Positions 42,311 through 50,681 of a stretch of DNA of 64,000 bases are shown piece after piece (position 1 is the first letter of the stretch; every line of letters begins with the position of its first letter). The DNA comes from Enterobacter wuhouensis (GTDB taxonomy: Bacteria; Pseudomonadota; Gammaproteobacteria; Enterobacterales; Enterobacteriaceae). The notes below the pieces were generated by a model that searched no databases, was not told where the DNA came from, and saw only the letters and a list, made by a program, of their open reading frames with translations. The stretch covers positions 62,001 through 126,000 of the forward strand of contig NZ_SJOO01000011.1 in NCBI RefSeq assembly GCF_004331265.1, given 5' to 3'. A program made the translations under genes and the position numbers.

Positions 42311-42982
42311 ATGCTAAAGGTCCACCATCTCAACCAGTCGCGCTCGCACCGGGTGATCTGGGCGCTTGAAGAGCTTGCCCTTCCCTACGAGATCGTCCGC
42401 TACCAGCGCGAAAAAACCATGCTGGCTCCTGAATCGCTTAAAAAAGTGCACCCGCTGGGCAAATCGCCGGTGCTGGAGGACAACGGGCTGATCCTCGCCG
42501 AGTCCGGCGCTATTCTGGAATATCTTCAGGAAACCTACGATCCCGAATCCCGACTCAAGCCGTTAGATCCTGCGCATAAGGTGCAGTACCGCTTCTGGCT
42601 GCACTACGCCGAAGGTTCCCTGATGCCGCTGCTGCTGATGAAATTAGTGTTCAGCAGCCTGGGTAAACCGCCCGTGCCGTTTGGCATGAGAACGCTGGGT
42701 AAAGCGCTGGGGCAGGGCGTACAAAAAGCGTACCTCAACCGCCAGCTGGAAACGCACGCCCGCTTTATTGAATCGCATCTTGCTGAAAACAGCTGGTTTG
42801 CAGGCGAAGCGCTCAGCATGGCGGATATTCAGATGAGTTTCCCCATCTTTGCCCTGCTGGCGCGCGGCGGAATTGAAAACTTGCCGCATACCCAGGCGTG
42901 GAAGACGAAGGTTGAGAACAGCCCAGGCTGGCAGAGAACGCTTCAACAGGGCGGTCCGCTCACGATCCCCGGTGAAGGGTAA
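42311..42982 (+). CDS. Glutathione S-transferase family protein
   Basis: 223 residues. Thioredoxin-like N-terminal domain (LNQSRSHRVIWALEELALPYEI, HPLGKSPVLEDNGLILAESGAILEYL with the cis-Pro and ES glutathione-binding pair) and a helical C-terminal domain (LAENSWFAGEALSMADIQMSFPIFALL with the N-capping Asp). Catalytic Ser is probably in NQSRSHR. CAGGAG precedes the ATG. Its position next to soxRS suggests oxidative or electrophile stress defence, but no sox box lies before it. Confidence 0.92.
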   Translation: MLKVHHLNQSRSHRVIWALEELALPYEIVRYQREKTMLAPESLKKVHPLGKSPVLEDNGLILAESGAILEYLQETYDPESRLKPLDPAHKVQYRFWLHYAEGSLMPLLLMKLVFSSLGKPPVPFGMRTLGKALGQGVQKAYLNRQLETHARFIESHLAENSWFAGEALSMADIQMSFPIFALLARGGIENLPHTQAWKTKVENSPGWQRTLQQGGPLTIPGEG

Positions 42983-43279
42983 ACCGTAACGAAATTGCGC
43001 ATGGACGATAACGTTTGCGCATCCTCTGATTATTTCTTCATCGCCATAAGGGAATTTTAGCGAAAAACGAGAAAGTTCAGTTGAAAAGGGCGGGTATTAG
43101 GCTAGATAATCGTTTGCCTAAAATTGACCACCCGTTTTGTAAGCGCGGAGCTAAACGTTTGCTTTTTTTGTGACGCCCCTTTCGTCGCAAACGCAGCACA
43201 AGGATTAGACGTTTTGCTGGCAGTGGAGTCTCCACCACGCTTGCGGACTTTCTATAAAAACTCTCAGGGGATGTTTTCT
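42983..43279. promoter_or_regulatory. ghxP control region with three PurR-like boxes
   Basis: Three sites resemble the PurR operator (ACGCAAACGTTTTCGT and its complement): 43005-43020 ACGATAACGTTTGCGC, 43104-43119 AGATAATCGTTTGCCT, and 43149-43164 AGCTAAACGTTTGCTT. PurR with hypoxanthine or guanine represses purine genes, and ghxP belongs to that regulon in E. coli. No gene lies in the interval. Confidence 0.7.
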
Positions 43280-44629
43280 ATGTCTACGCCATCTGCGCGT
43301 ACTGGCGGTTCGCTTGACGCCATGTTTAAAATTTCTGCTCGCGGCAGCACCGTGCGTCAGGAAGTCGTTGCCGGTCTGACAACGTTTCTGGCGATGGTGT
43401 ACTCCGTTATCGTGGTGCCGGGCATGCTGGGTAAAGCGGGCTTCCCGCCGGCTGCCGTCTTTGTCGCCACCTGCCTCGTCGCCGGCGTGGGCTCCATCGT
43501 GATGGGCCTGTGGGCGAACCTGCCGTTGGCGATCGGCTGCGCCATCTCTCTGACCGCGTTTACCGCGTTCAGCCTGGTATTGGGCCAGCACATCAGCGTG
43601 CCGGTTGCGCTGGGCGCCGTGTTCCTGATGGGCGTATTGTTTACCGTAATTTCCGCCACCGGCATCCGCAGCTGGATTTTGCGCAACCTGCCGCAGGGCG
43701 TGGCGCACGGTACGGGCATTGGTATCGGCCTGTTCCTGCTGCTGATCGCCGCGAACGGCGTGGGTCTGGTCATTAAGAACCCGCTGGACGGCCTGCCGGT
43801 TGCGCTGGGCCACTTCGCGAGCTTCCCGGTGATCATGTCGCTGGTGGGGCTGGCGGTGATTATCGGGCTGGAAAAACTGAAGGTGCCGGGCGGCATTTTG
43901 CTGACCATTATCGGCGTCTCCATCGTTGGCCTGATCTTCGATCCAACCGTCCACTTCTCCGGTATTTTCGCCATGCCGTCGCTGAGCGATGACAAAGGCA
44001 ACTCCCTGATTGGCAGCCTGGACATCGTGGGCGCGCTGAACCCGGTGATCCTGCCGAGCGTGCTGGCGCTGGTGATGACGGCGGTGTTTGACGCCACCGG
44101 CACCATCCGCGCGGTGGCCGGCCAGGCGAACCTGCTGGATAAAGACGGCCAGATTATCGACGGCGGCAAAGCGCTGACCACCGACTCCCTGAGCAGCGTC
44201 TTCTCGGGCCTGGTGGGCGCGGCGCCTGCGGCGGTGTACATCGAGTCCGCAGCGGGCACGGCGGCAGGCGGTAAAACCGGCCTGACGGCGATCACCGTCG
44301 GCGTGCTGTTCCTGCTGATCCTGTTCCTCTCGCCGCTCTCTTACCTGGTCCCGGCTTATGCAACCGCACCGGCGCTGATGTACGTTGGCCTGCTGATGCT
44401 GAGCAACGTGGCGAAAATCGACTTTGCGGACTTCGTTGACGCGATGTCTGGCCTGATCACCGCGGTATTTATCGTGCTGACCTGCAACATCGTGACCGGC
44501 ATCATGATCGGTTTCGCCTCGCTGGTGATTGGTCGCCTGGTGTCCGGTGAATGGCGCAAGCTGAACATCGGCACCGTCGTTATCGCTATCGCACTGGTCG
44601 CGTTCTACGCGGGCGGCTGGGCAATCTAA
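43280..44629 (+). CDS. ghxP: GhxP (YjcD), guanine/hypoxanthine permease
   Basis: 449 residues from the ATG at 43280, nine bases after AGGGG; upstream in-frame codons (to 43124) are not conserved. NCS2/AzgA-type transporter with about 12 helices, near-identical to E. coli GhxP: VRQEVVAGLTTFLAMVYSVIVVPGML, ANLPLAIGCAISLTAFTAF, DATGTIRAVAGQANLLD and AAPAAVYIESAAGTAAGGKTGL. A terminator follows. Confidence 0.96.
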   Translation: MSTPSARTGGSLDAMFKISARGSTVRQEVVAGLTTFLAMVYSVIVVPGMLGKAGFPPAAVFVATCLVAGVGSIVMGLWANLPLAIGCAISLTAFTAFSLVLGQHISVPVALGAVFLMGVLFTVISATGIRSWILRNLPQGVAHGTGIGIGLFLLLIAANGVGLVIKNPLDGLPVALGHFASFPVIMSLVGLAVIIGLEKLKVPGGILLTIIGVSIVGLIFDPTVHFSGIFAMPSLSDDKGNSLIGSLDIVGALNPVILPSVLALVMTAVFDATGTIRAVAGQANLLDKDGQIIDGGKALTTDSLSSVFSGLVGAAPAAVYIESAAGTAAGGKTGLTAITVGVLFLLILFLSPLSYLVPAYATAPALMYVGLLMLSNVAKIDFADFVDAMSGLITAVFIVLTCNIVTGIMIGFASLVIGRLVSGEWRKLNIGTVVIAIALVAFYAGGWAI

Positions 44630-44645
44630 GTTGACCATTGATGCG

Positions 44646-44675
44646 AAAACGGGTGGCTCAGGCCGCCCGTTTTTA
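44646..44675 (+). terminator. Intrinsic terminator after ghxP
   Basis: AAAACGGGTGGC, loop, GCCGCCCGTTTTT: a stem with one G-U pair and a T-run, 16 bases after the stop. Confidence 0.88.
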
Positions 44676-44781
44676 TTTTCCGGACTCATCCCGTTGCCTT
44701 TTGCGTTACTCTGGAGAGGATAGAATAAGAGGCACGACGCCTTAGGTTTGGCTTATAAGCAATACAGCAAACAGGGAACGC

Positions 44782-46428
44782 ATGGAAATCTTCTTCACAA
44801 TACTCATCATGACCCTTGTGGTCTCGCTATCCGGGGTGGTTACACGCGTACTGCCCTTTCAAATTCCCCTGCCATTAATGCAAATTGCCATCGGCGCGCT
44901 GCTGGCGTGGCCGACGTTTGGCCTGCACGTCGAGTTCGACCCGGAACTGTTCCTCGTGCTGTTTATTCCGCCGCTGCTGTTTGCCGATGGCTGGAAAACC
45001 CCCACGCGCGAATTTCTGGAGCATGGCCGGGAGATCTTCGGCCTGGCCCTGGCGCTGGTGGTTGTTACCGTGGTCGGGATTGGCTTCCTGATCTACTGGA
45101 TGGTGCCGGGCATTCCGTTAATACCCGCCTTTGCGCTGGCAGCCGTGCTGTCGCCAACCGATGCCGTGGCGCTTTCCGGCATTGTGGGCGAAGGCCGTAT
45201 TCCGAAGAAAATCATGGGCATTTTGCAGGGCGAGGCGCTGATGAACGACGCCTCTGGCCTGGTGGCCCTGAAGTTTGCCGTGGCGGTTGCCATGGGCACC
45301 ATGGTCTTTACCGTCGGCGGCGCGACCCTGGAGTTCTTCAAGGTGGCGATCGGCGGCATCCTGGCCGGCTTCGTGGTGAGCTGGCTGTACGGTCGCTCGC
45401 TGCGCTTCCTCAGCCGCTGGGGCGGCGATGAGCCCGCCACGCAGATCGTTCTGCTGTTCCTGCTGCCGTTTGCTTCGTACCTGATTGCTGAACACATCGG
45501 CGTGTCGGGCATTCTGGCGGCGGTAGCGGCAGGGATGACCATCACCCGCTCCGGCGTAATGCGCCGCGCGCCGCTGGCGATGCGCCTGCGTGCCAACAGC
45601 ACCTGGGCGATGCTCGAGTTCGTGTTTAACGGCATGGTGTTCCTGCTGCTGGGCCTGCAGTTGCCCGGCATTCTGGAGACCTCACTGGTGGCGGCAGAGG
45701 CCGACCCGAACGTTGAAACCTGGCTGCTGTTCACCGATATCGTGCTGATCTATATGGCGCTGATGCTGGTGCGTTTTGGCTGGCTGTGGACGATGAAGAA
45801 GTTCAGCGTGCGCTTCCTGACCAAAAAGCCGATGGAGTTCGGTTCATGGTCAACGCGTGAGCTGCTGATTGCCTCATTTGCGGGGGTGCGCGGGGCCATT
45901 ACCCTTGCCGGTGTGCTCTCTATTCCACTGCTGTTACCGACGGGGGACGTCTTCCCGGCGCGCTACGAGCTGGTATTCCTGGCGGCAGGCGTGATTCTGT
46001 TCTCGCTGTTCGTTGGCGTGATCATGCTGCCTATTCTGCTGCAGCACATTGAGGTGGGCGACTCCTCTCAGCAGCACAAAGAGGAACGCATTGCCCGCGC
46101 CGCGACCGCCGAAGTGGCGATTGTGGCGATCCAGAAGATGGAAGAACGCCTGGCCGCGGATGCGGAAGAGAACATCGACAATCAGCTGCTGACGGAGGTC
46201 AGTTCCCGCGTGATCGGTAACCTGCGCCGCCGCGCGGACGGGCGTAACGACGTGGAAAGCTCGCTGCAGGAGGAGAACCTTGAACGCCGGTTCCGCCTGG
46301 CGGCGCTGCGCTCCGAGCGCGCCGAGCTGTACCACCTGCGCGCCACGCGGCAGATCAGCAACGAGACGCTGCAAAAGCTGCTGCACGATCTGGACCTGCT
46401 GGAAGCGCTGTTGATAGAGAATCAGTAG
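44782..46428 (+). CDS. yjcE: YjcE, putative Na+/H+ antiporter
   Basis: 548 residues (E. coli 549). CPA1/NhaP-type with about 12 helices; the ion-binding motifs SPTDAVALSGI and GEALMNDASGLVA are intact. A hydrophilic C-terminal tail of about 120 residues (QHKEERIARAATAEVAIVAIQKMEERL) is cytoplasmic and helical. Exchange of sodium or potassium for protons is inferred from family. Confidence 0.94.
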   Translation: MEIFFTILIMTLVVSLSGVVTRVLPFQIPLPLMQIAIGALLAWPTFGLHVEFDPELFLVLFIPPLLFADGWKTPTREFLEHGREIFGLALALVVVTVVGIGFLIYWMVPGIPLIPAFALAAVLSPTDAVALSGIVGEGRIPKKIMGILQGEALMNDASGLVALKFAVAVAMGTMVFTVGGATLEFFKVAIGGILAGFVVSWLYGRSLRFLSRWGGDEPATQIVLLFLLPFASYLIAEHIGVSGILAAVAAGMTITRSGVMRRAPLAMRLRANSTWAMLEFVFNGMVFLLLGLQLPGILETSLVAAEADPNVETWLLFTDIVLIYMALMLVRFGWLWTMKKFSVRFLTKKPMEFGSWSTRELLIASFAGVRGAITLAGVLSIPLLLPTGDVFPARYELVFLAAGVILFSLFVGVIMLPILLQHIEVGDSSQQHKEERIARAATAEVAIVAIQKMEERLAADAEENIDNQLLTEVSSRVIGNLRRRADGRNDVESSLQEENLERRFRLAALRSERAELYHLRATRQISNETLQKLLHDLDLLEALLIENQ

Positions 46429-46436
46429 CGCTTTTG

Positions 46437-46520
46437 CCCCTCACCCCAACCCCTCTCCCCACAGGGGCGAGGGGCTCGATCGGTTCCCTCTCCCCTGTGG
46501 GGAGAGGGTTAGGGTGAGGG
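46437..46520. repeat. REP-like palindromes (GGTTAGGGTGAGGG family), two inverted copies
   Basis: CCCTCACCCCAACCCCTCTCCCC...GAGGGG (46437-46475), then CCCTCTCCCCTGTGGGGAGAGGGTTAGGGTGAGGGG (about 46485-46520): two units facing each other between yjcE and the convergent LysR gene. Confidence 0.85.
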
Positions 46521-46521
46521 G

Positions 46522-47403
46522 TCAGGGCACCCAAAACCCTTCACAGCACTGCAGCCACGCCTGCGCGCTGTGCGACAGATACACCCCTTCGCGCCAGATC
46601 ATCCCCAGCTGCCAGTGCAGGTCGCTCTCAAGCGGTATCCAGCGCAGCGTGTTTTTATCCAGCCGCTCGCAGATAGGCTGCGGCAGAATGGCAATCCCCA
46701 CGCCTGCCTGCACCATCGCCGCCAGAAAATCCCACTGGCCGCTGCGCACCGCAATGCGCGGCTTGACGTTGTGGTGGTTAAACAGCGCCATCAGCTGGCG
46801 GCTTAAGGCGAAATCTTCGTTGTAAATCAGCAAAGGATGTTCGCCCAGCAGCTCGGGCTTCACCGAGTCTATCGTCAGCCAGTCGCCGGATCGCGGCACC
46901 AGCACGCACAGCGGGTGGCTAAAGAGCGGCAGCGTCGCCAGCCCGCTCTCTTCCTCAACGGGTAACGCGGTCATGGCTACGTCCAGTTCGCCGTTAGTGA
47001 CCGCCTGCTGTACGGTTAAGCCGCCAAACTCGGAAATCTTCAGCTCAACGCCGGGATAGCGCTGGCGAAACAGGCCAATGGGACCGGCCATCATCATGCC
47101 GACCATCGGCGGAATGCCGAGGCGCAGCAGGCCTTTCGTCAGGTGATTGATGTCGCCAAGCTCGGCCTCCAGCTGGCGAAACTCCGCCAGGATCGCCAGC
47201 CCGCGCTCGAATACCACGCGCCCGGTATCGGTCAGCAGCAGCCTGCGCCCGTCGCGGATCAGCAGGGTGCAGTTCAGTTCATCTTCGAGGTTTTTCAACA
47301 TCTTGCTGATGGTGGGCTGGGTAACAAACAACTTCTCCGCTGCACGGGTAAAACTTTGCTGGCGAACCACCTCGACAAAATAGCGCAGCGTTCTTATGTC
47401 CAT
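46522..47403 (-). CDS. LysR-family regulator of the adjacent lrgAB-like operon (CidR-like)
   Basis: 293 residues. N-terminal winged helix (MDIRTLRYFVEVVRQQSFTRAAEKLFVTQPTISKMLKNLEDELNCTLL) and a C-terminal effector domain with LRLGIPPMVGMMMAGPIGLFRQRYPGVELKI. Divergent from the lrgA-like gene, with about 100 bases between the start codons, so it very likely controls that operon. In Bacillus and Staphylococcus the matching regulator (CidR/YwbI type) senses acetate- or pyruvate-linked metabolism. Confidence 0.88.
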   Translation of the reverse strand: MDIRTLRYFVEVVRQQSFTRAAEKLFVTQPTISKMLKNLEDELNCTLLIRDGRRLLLTDTGRVVFERGLAILAEFRQLEAELGDINHLTKGLLRLGIPPMVGMMMAGPIGLFRQRYPGVELKISEFGGLTVQQAVTNGELDVAMTALPVEEESGLATLPLFSHPLCVLVPRSGDWLTIDSVKPELLGEHPLLIYNEDFALSRQLMALFNHHNVKPRIAVRSGQWDFLAAMVQAGVGIAILPQPICERLDKNTLRWIPLESDLHWQLGMIWREGVYLSHSAQAWLQCCEGFWVP

Positions 47404-47505
47404 GATTATTCCTCGAAACTATACCTTCGATGATTTTAATTCATTTCAGTCCACACCGTGCGGTCTCTATACTGGCGCCTCGTCTCATTTTTGAGGAAAA
47501 CCCCC

Positions 47506-47916
47506 ATGGCCGTGGCGTTAGGTCGTGTTACGCCTACCGTTGTGCAACGACTCCAGGTACCGGTTCAGGTACTGCTCTACGCGGGACTGTTTGTTTTCGC
47601 AGAATATCTTGTCGGCTGGCTGCATCTGCCTCTGCCCGCCAACCTTGTCGGCATGGTGCTGATGCTGACGCTCATTCTGTGTCGCGTTATTCCCCTTCGC
47701 TGGGTACGCGCCGGGGCGCGCTGGCTGCTGGCGGAGATGCTGCTGTTCTTTGTGCCCGCCGTGGTGGCGGTGGTGAACTACGCGCAGCTGCTGATGGTCG
47801 ACGGCTGGCGCATCTTCGCGGTGATCGCCCTAAGCACGCTGATGGTGCTGGGGGCGACCGCCTGGGTGGTGGATAAAGTGTATCGCTTTGAAATCAGCAG
47901 GCAGAAGCATGACTAA
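47506..47916 (+). CDS. lrgA: CidA/LrgA-family holin-like membrane protein
   Basis: 136 residues from the ATG at 47506, preceded by GAGGAAAA. Four hydrophobic helices; LLYAGLFVFAEYLVGWLHLPLPANLVGMVLMLTLIL and a VRAGARWLLAEMLLFFVPAVVAVVNY segment fit CidA/LrgA. Family members affect autolysis in Gram-positives and pyruvate or acetate transport in others. The next gene overlaps. Confidence 0.88.
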   Translation: MAVALGRVTPTVVQRLQVPVQVLLYAGLFVFAEYLVGWLHLPLPANLVGMVLMLTLILCRVIPLRWVRAGARWLLAEMLLFFVPAVVAVVNYAQLLMVDGWRIFAVIALSTLMVLGATAWVVDKVYRFEISRQKHD

Positions 47917-48598
47917 CTTTCAGATTAGCGTGCTGTGCCTGGCTGCCACGCTGATTATCTACTTTGCCAACAAGCGGCTGTACCGCCGCTTTCACGCCTT
48001 GCCGCTGATGCCGCTGGTGTTCACGCCGATCCTGCTGGTGCTGATGCTGGTCTTCGGGCATATCTCCTGGCAGAACTACATTGGTGAATCCCACTGGCTG
48101 CTGTGGCTGCTCGGCCCGGCGACCATCGCCTTTGCCGTCCCTGTCTATGACAACCTCGCCATTATCAAACGCCACTGGATGTCGCTGAGCGCGGGCGTGA
48201 TTACCGCCACGGTGGTGGCGGTGTGCAGCTCCGTCTGGCTGGCGCGGCTGTTCACCCTGTCTGATGAAATCCAGCGCAGCCTGGCCGTGCGCTCGGTGAC
48301 CACGCCGTTTGCGCTGGCTGCCGCCAAACCGCTCGGCGGGCAGCCGGATCTGGTGGCGCTGTTTGTGGTCGTCACGGGCGTGTTCGGCATGGCGGTCGGC
48401 GATATGCTGTTCCTGCGCCTGTCGATCCGTGAAGGGATGGCAAAGGGGGCTGGGTTCGGCGCGGCGTCGCACGGCGCGGGAACGGCGCGTTCGTATGAGC
48501 TGGGCCAGCAGGAAGGGGTGGTTGCAAGCCTGGTGATGATGCTTTCAGGCGTGGTGATGGTGCTGATTGCGCCGCTGGTGGCGTGGGTGATGTTTTAA
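47909..48598 (+). CDS. lrgB: CidB/LrgB-family membrane protein
   Basis: 229 residues from the ATG at 47909, overlapping lrgA by eight bases. Diagnostic LrgB segments: SHWLLWLLGPATIAFAVPVYDNLAIIKRHW, RSVTTPFALAAAKPLGGQPDLVALFVVVTGVFGMAVGDMLF and GAASHGAGTARSYELGQQEGVVASLVMMLSGV. It forms the second subunit with LrgA. Given actP-acs next door, an acetate/pyruvate-related role is a reasonable inference. Confidence 0.9.
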   Translation: MTNFQISVLCLAATLIIYFANKRLYRRFHALPLMPLVFTPILLVLMLVFGHISWQNYIGESHWLLWLLGPATIAFAVPVYDNLAIIKRHWMSLSAGVITATVVAVCSSVWLARLFTLSDEIQRSLAVRSVTTPFALAAAKPLGGQPDLVALFVVVTGVFGMAVGDMLFLRLSIREGMAKGAGFGAASHGAGTARSYELGQQEGVVASLVMMLSGVVMVLIAPLVAWVMF

Positions 48599-48599
48599 G

Positions 48600-48624
48600 C
48601 TCCCCGGCCAGAATGACCGGGGAG
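48600..48624. terminator. Hairpin between lrgB and actP
   Basis: CTCCCCGG, nine-base loop, CCGGGGAG: a perfect 8-base stem between convergent genes, without a strong T-run. Confidence 0.6.
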
Positions 48625-48633
48625 GTCAGTCGA

Positions 48634-50283
48634 TTAATGCGCTCGGCCCTGATCGATGCCTAAGCCCGTTTGAGAACGGATAAACTGGGCGCGGAATTTC
48701 TCACGCTCCAGGTTACCCTCCGGCGAGTTGTCGGTAGCGGAGAAGAACCAGATCCCGATAAACGCCACGGCAATGGAGAACAGCGCCGGGTATTCGTACG
48801 GGAAGATAGCGCTTTCGTGACCGAGGATCTGCACCCAGATGGTCGGCCCCAGAATCATCAGGATCACCGCCGTCAGCAGCCCCAGCCAGCCGCCAATCAT
48901 CGCCCCACGGGTGGTCAGTTTCGACCAGTACATGGAGAGCAGGATGATCGGGAAGTTACAGCTTGCCGCAATCGAGAAGGCCAGCCCCACCATAAAGGCG
49001 ATGTTCTGCTTCTCGAACAGAATGCCTAACAGAATCGCCACAACGCCCAGCACCAGCACGGTGATTTTCGAGACCTTTAGCTCATCGCGCTCGCTTGCGC
49101 CTTTGCGGATGACGTTGGCGTAGAGGTCATGCGACACCGCAGACGCGCCGGCCAGCGTCAGCCCTGCAACCACCGCAAGAATGGTGGCGAAGGCCACGGC
49201 GGAGATAAAGCCGAGGAACAGGTTACCGCCGACGGCATCAGCCAGATGCACCGCCGCCATGTTGTTACCGCCAATCAGCGCGCCCGCCGCGTCCTTAAAC
49301 GCCGGGTTCGCCCCCACCAGCATGATCGCGCCAAAGCCGATGATAAAGGTTAGGATGTAGAAATAGCCCATGAAACCGGTGGCGTAGAAGACGCTCTTGC
49401 GCGCTTCACGCGCATCGCTCACGGTAAAGAAGCGCATCAGGATATGCGGCAGGCCCGCGGTCCCGAACATCAGGCCCAGACCGAGCGAGAGCGCCGATAT
49501 CGGGTCTTTCACCAGCCCGCCCGGGCTCATGATCGCTTCCCCTTTCGGATGGACAGCCATCGCTTCGGTAAACAGGTTATTGAAGCTGAAGCCGACGTGT
49601 TTCATCACCATAAAGGCCATAAAGCTGGCACCGAACAGCAGCAGGACGGCTTTGATGATCTGCACCCAGGTGGTGGCGAGCATGCCGCCAAACAGGACGT
49701 ACATCACCATCAGCACGCCGACCAGCACCACGGCGACGTGGTAGTTCAGGCCGAACAGCAGTTCGATAAGCTTGCCTGCGCCCACCATCTGGGCGATCAG
49801 GTACAACGCGACGACCACCAGCGAGCCGCAGGCGGAGAGGGTGCGAATCGGCCCCTGCTTCAGGCGGTAGGACGCCACGTCAGCGAAGGTGTAGCGTCCC
49901 AGGTTGCGCAGGCGCTCGGCAATCAGGAACAGAATGATCGGCCAGCCAACGAGGAAGCCGAGGGAGTAAATCAGGCCGTCGTAGCCGGAGGTATAGACCA
50001 GCGCGGAGATCCCGAGGAAGGAGGCGGCAGACATAAAGTCGCCCGCAATCGCCAGCCCGTTCTGGAAGCCGGTAATGTTGCCGCCCGCGGTGTAGTAATC
50101 GTTACGCGAGCGCACGCGTTTCGACGCCCAGTAGGTGATATACAGCGTCAGCAGCACGAAAATGAGGAACATGATGATTGCCTGCCAGTTGGTTGGCTGG
50201 CGCTGTACCTCGCCGGTAATGGCATCAGCCGCGTTGGCGGCAAACGGAAGGGCGGCGGCAAGCGCCGTCAGGACTCGCTTCAT
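48634..50283 (-). CDS. actP: ActP, acetate/cation symporter
   Basis: 549 residues, the E. coli length. A signal-like first helix (MKRVLTALAAALPFAANAADA) and 13 or so helices of the sodium:solute symporter family; YTAGGNITGFQNGLAIAGDFMSAASFLGISALVY is diagnostic. It imports acetate and glycolate for Acs. The start overlaps the yjcH stop (ATGA), giving the acs-yjcH-actP operon. Confidence 0.96.
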   Translation of the reverse strand: MKRVLTALAAALPFAANAADAITGEVQRQPTNWQAIIMFLIFVLLTLYITYWASKRVRSRNDYYTAGGNITGFQNGLAIAGDFMSAASFLGISALVYTSGYDGLIYSLGFLVGWPIILFLIAERLRNLGRYTFADVASYRLKQGPIRTLSACGSLVVVALYLIAQMVGAGKLIELLFGLNYHVAVVLVGVLMVMYVLFGGMLATTWVQIIKAVLLLFGASFMAFMVMKHVGFSFNNLFTEAMAVHPKGEAIMSPGGLVKDPISALSLGLGLMFGTAGLPHILMRFFTVSDAREARKSVFYATGFMGYFYILTFIIGFGAIMLVGANPAFKDAAGALIGGNNMAAVHLADAVGGNLFLGFISAVAFATILAVVAGLTLAGASAVSHDLYANVIRKGASERDELKVSKITVLVLGVVAILLGILFEKQNIAFMVGLAFSIAASCNFPIILLSMYWSKLTTRGAMIGGWLGLLTAVILMILGPTIWVQILGHESAIFPYEYPALFSIAVAFIGIWFFSATDNSPEGNLEREKFRAQFIRSQTGLGIDQGRAH

Positions 50284-50594
50284 GATGCTTTTACCTCGCG
50301 CAGGACTTCTTTATTAAGACGATCGAATTCGCCGTTCGCGCGCCAGACGTACACGCCGGTCAGCACAAAGGAAATGATAATGACGCCGATGCCAATCGGA
50401 ATACCCCGCGTGACGCTGGTGCCCGCGTGCAGCGGCGTGCCGAGCCAGTGCGGGGCAAAGGCGATCAGCAGAATAAAGCCGACGTAGATAACCAGCATGA
50501 TGATGGAAAGGATGAAGGCAAACCGTTGCCGTTTTTCGACGAGCTCCCTGTAGTGCGCACTATTCTCTATCTGCTGACAAATATGGTCATTCAT
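50280..50594 (-). CDS. yjcH: YjcH, DUF485 inner-membrane protein of the acetate operon
   Basis: 104 residues from the ATG at 50594, eight bases after GGAG, as in E. coli. Two membrane helices (LSIIMLVIYVGFILLIAFAP and IGIGVIIISFVLTGVYVW). Always linked to actP; its exact role is unknown. Confidence 0.94.
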   Translation of the reverse strand: MNDHICQQIENSAHYRELVEKRQRFAFILSIIMLVIYVGFILLIAFAPHWLGTPLHAGTSVTRGIPIGIGVIIISFVLTGVYVWRANGEFDRLNKEVLREVKAS

Positions 50595-50630
50595 CACAGA
50601 GTCTCCAAAGGTAAGGTTGGTTTGTTTTAT

Positions 50631-50670
50631 CCCCTCTCCCCTATGGGGAGAGGGTTAGGGTGAGGGGAGA
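50631..50670. repeat. REP-like palindrome (GGTTAGGGTGAGGG family), in the acs-yjcH intergenic gap
   Basis: CCCCTCTCCCCTATGGGGAGAGGGTTAGGGTGAGGGG between acs and yjcH. Being inside an operon, it could act as an mRNA stabiliser that sets different levels of Acs and ActP. Confidence 0.82.
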
Positions 50671-50681
50671 GGGAGAAAAGG

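Noticed and set aside
43205..44689. Minus-strand frame of 494 residues opposite ghxP
   Set aside because: Low-complexity His/Gln/Arg/Asp composition, antisense shadow of the permease.
49444..50487. Plus-strand frame of 347 residues opposite actP
   Set aside because: Antisense shadow with no motif; actP is clear on the other strand.
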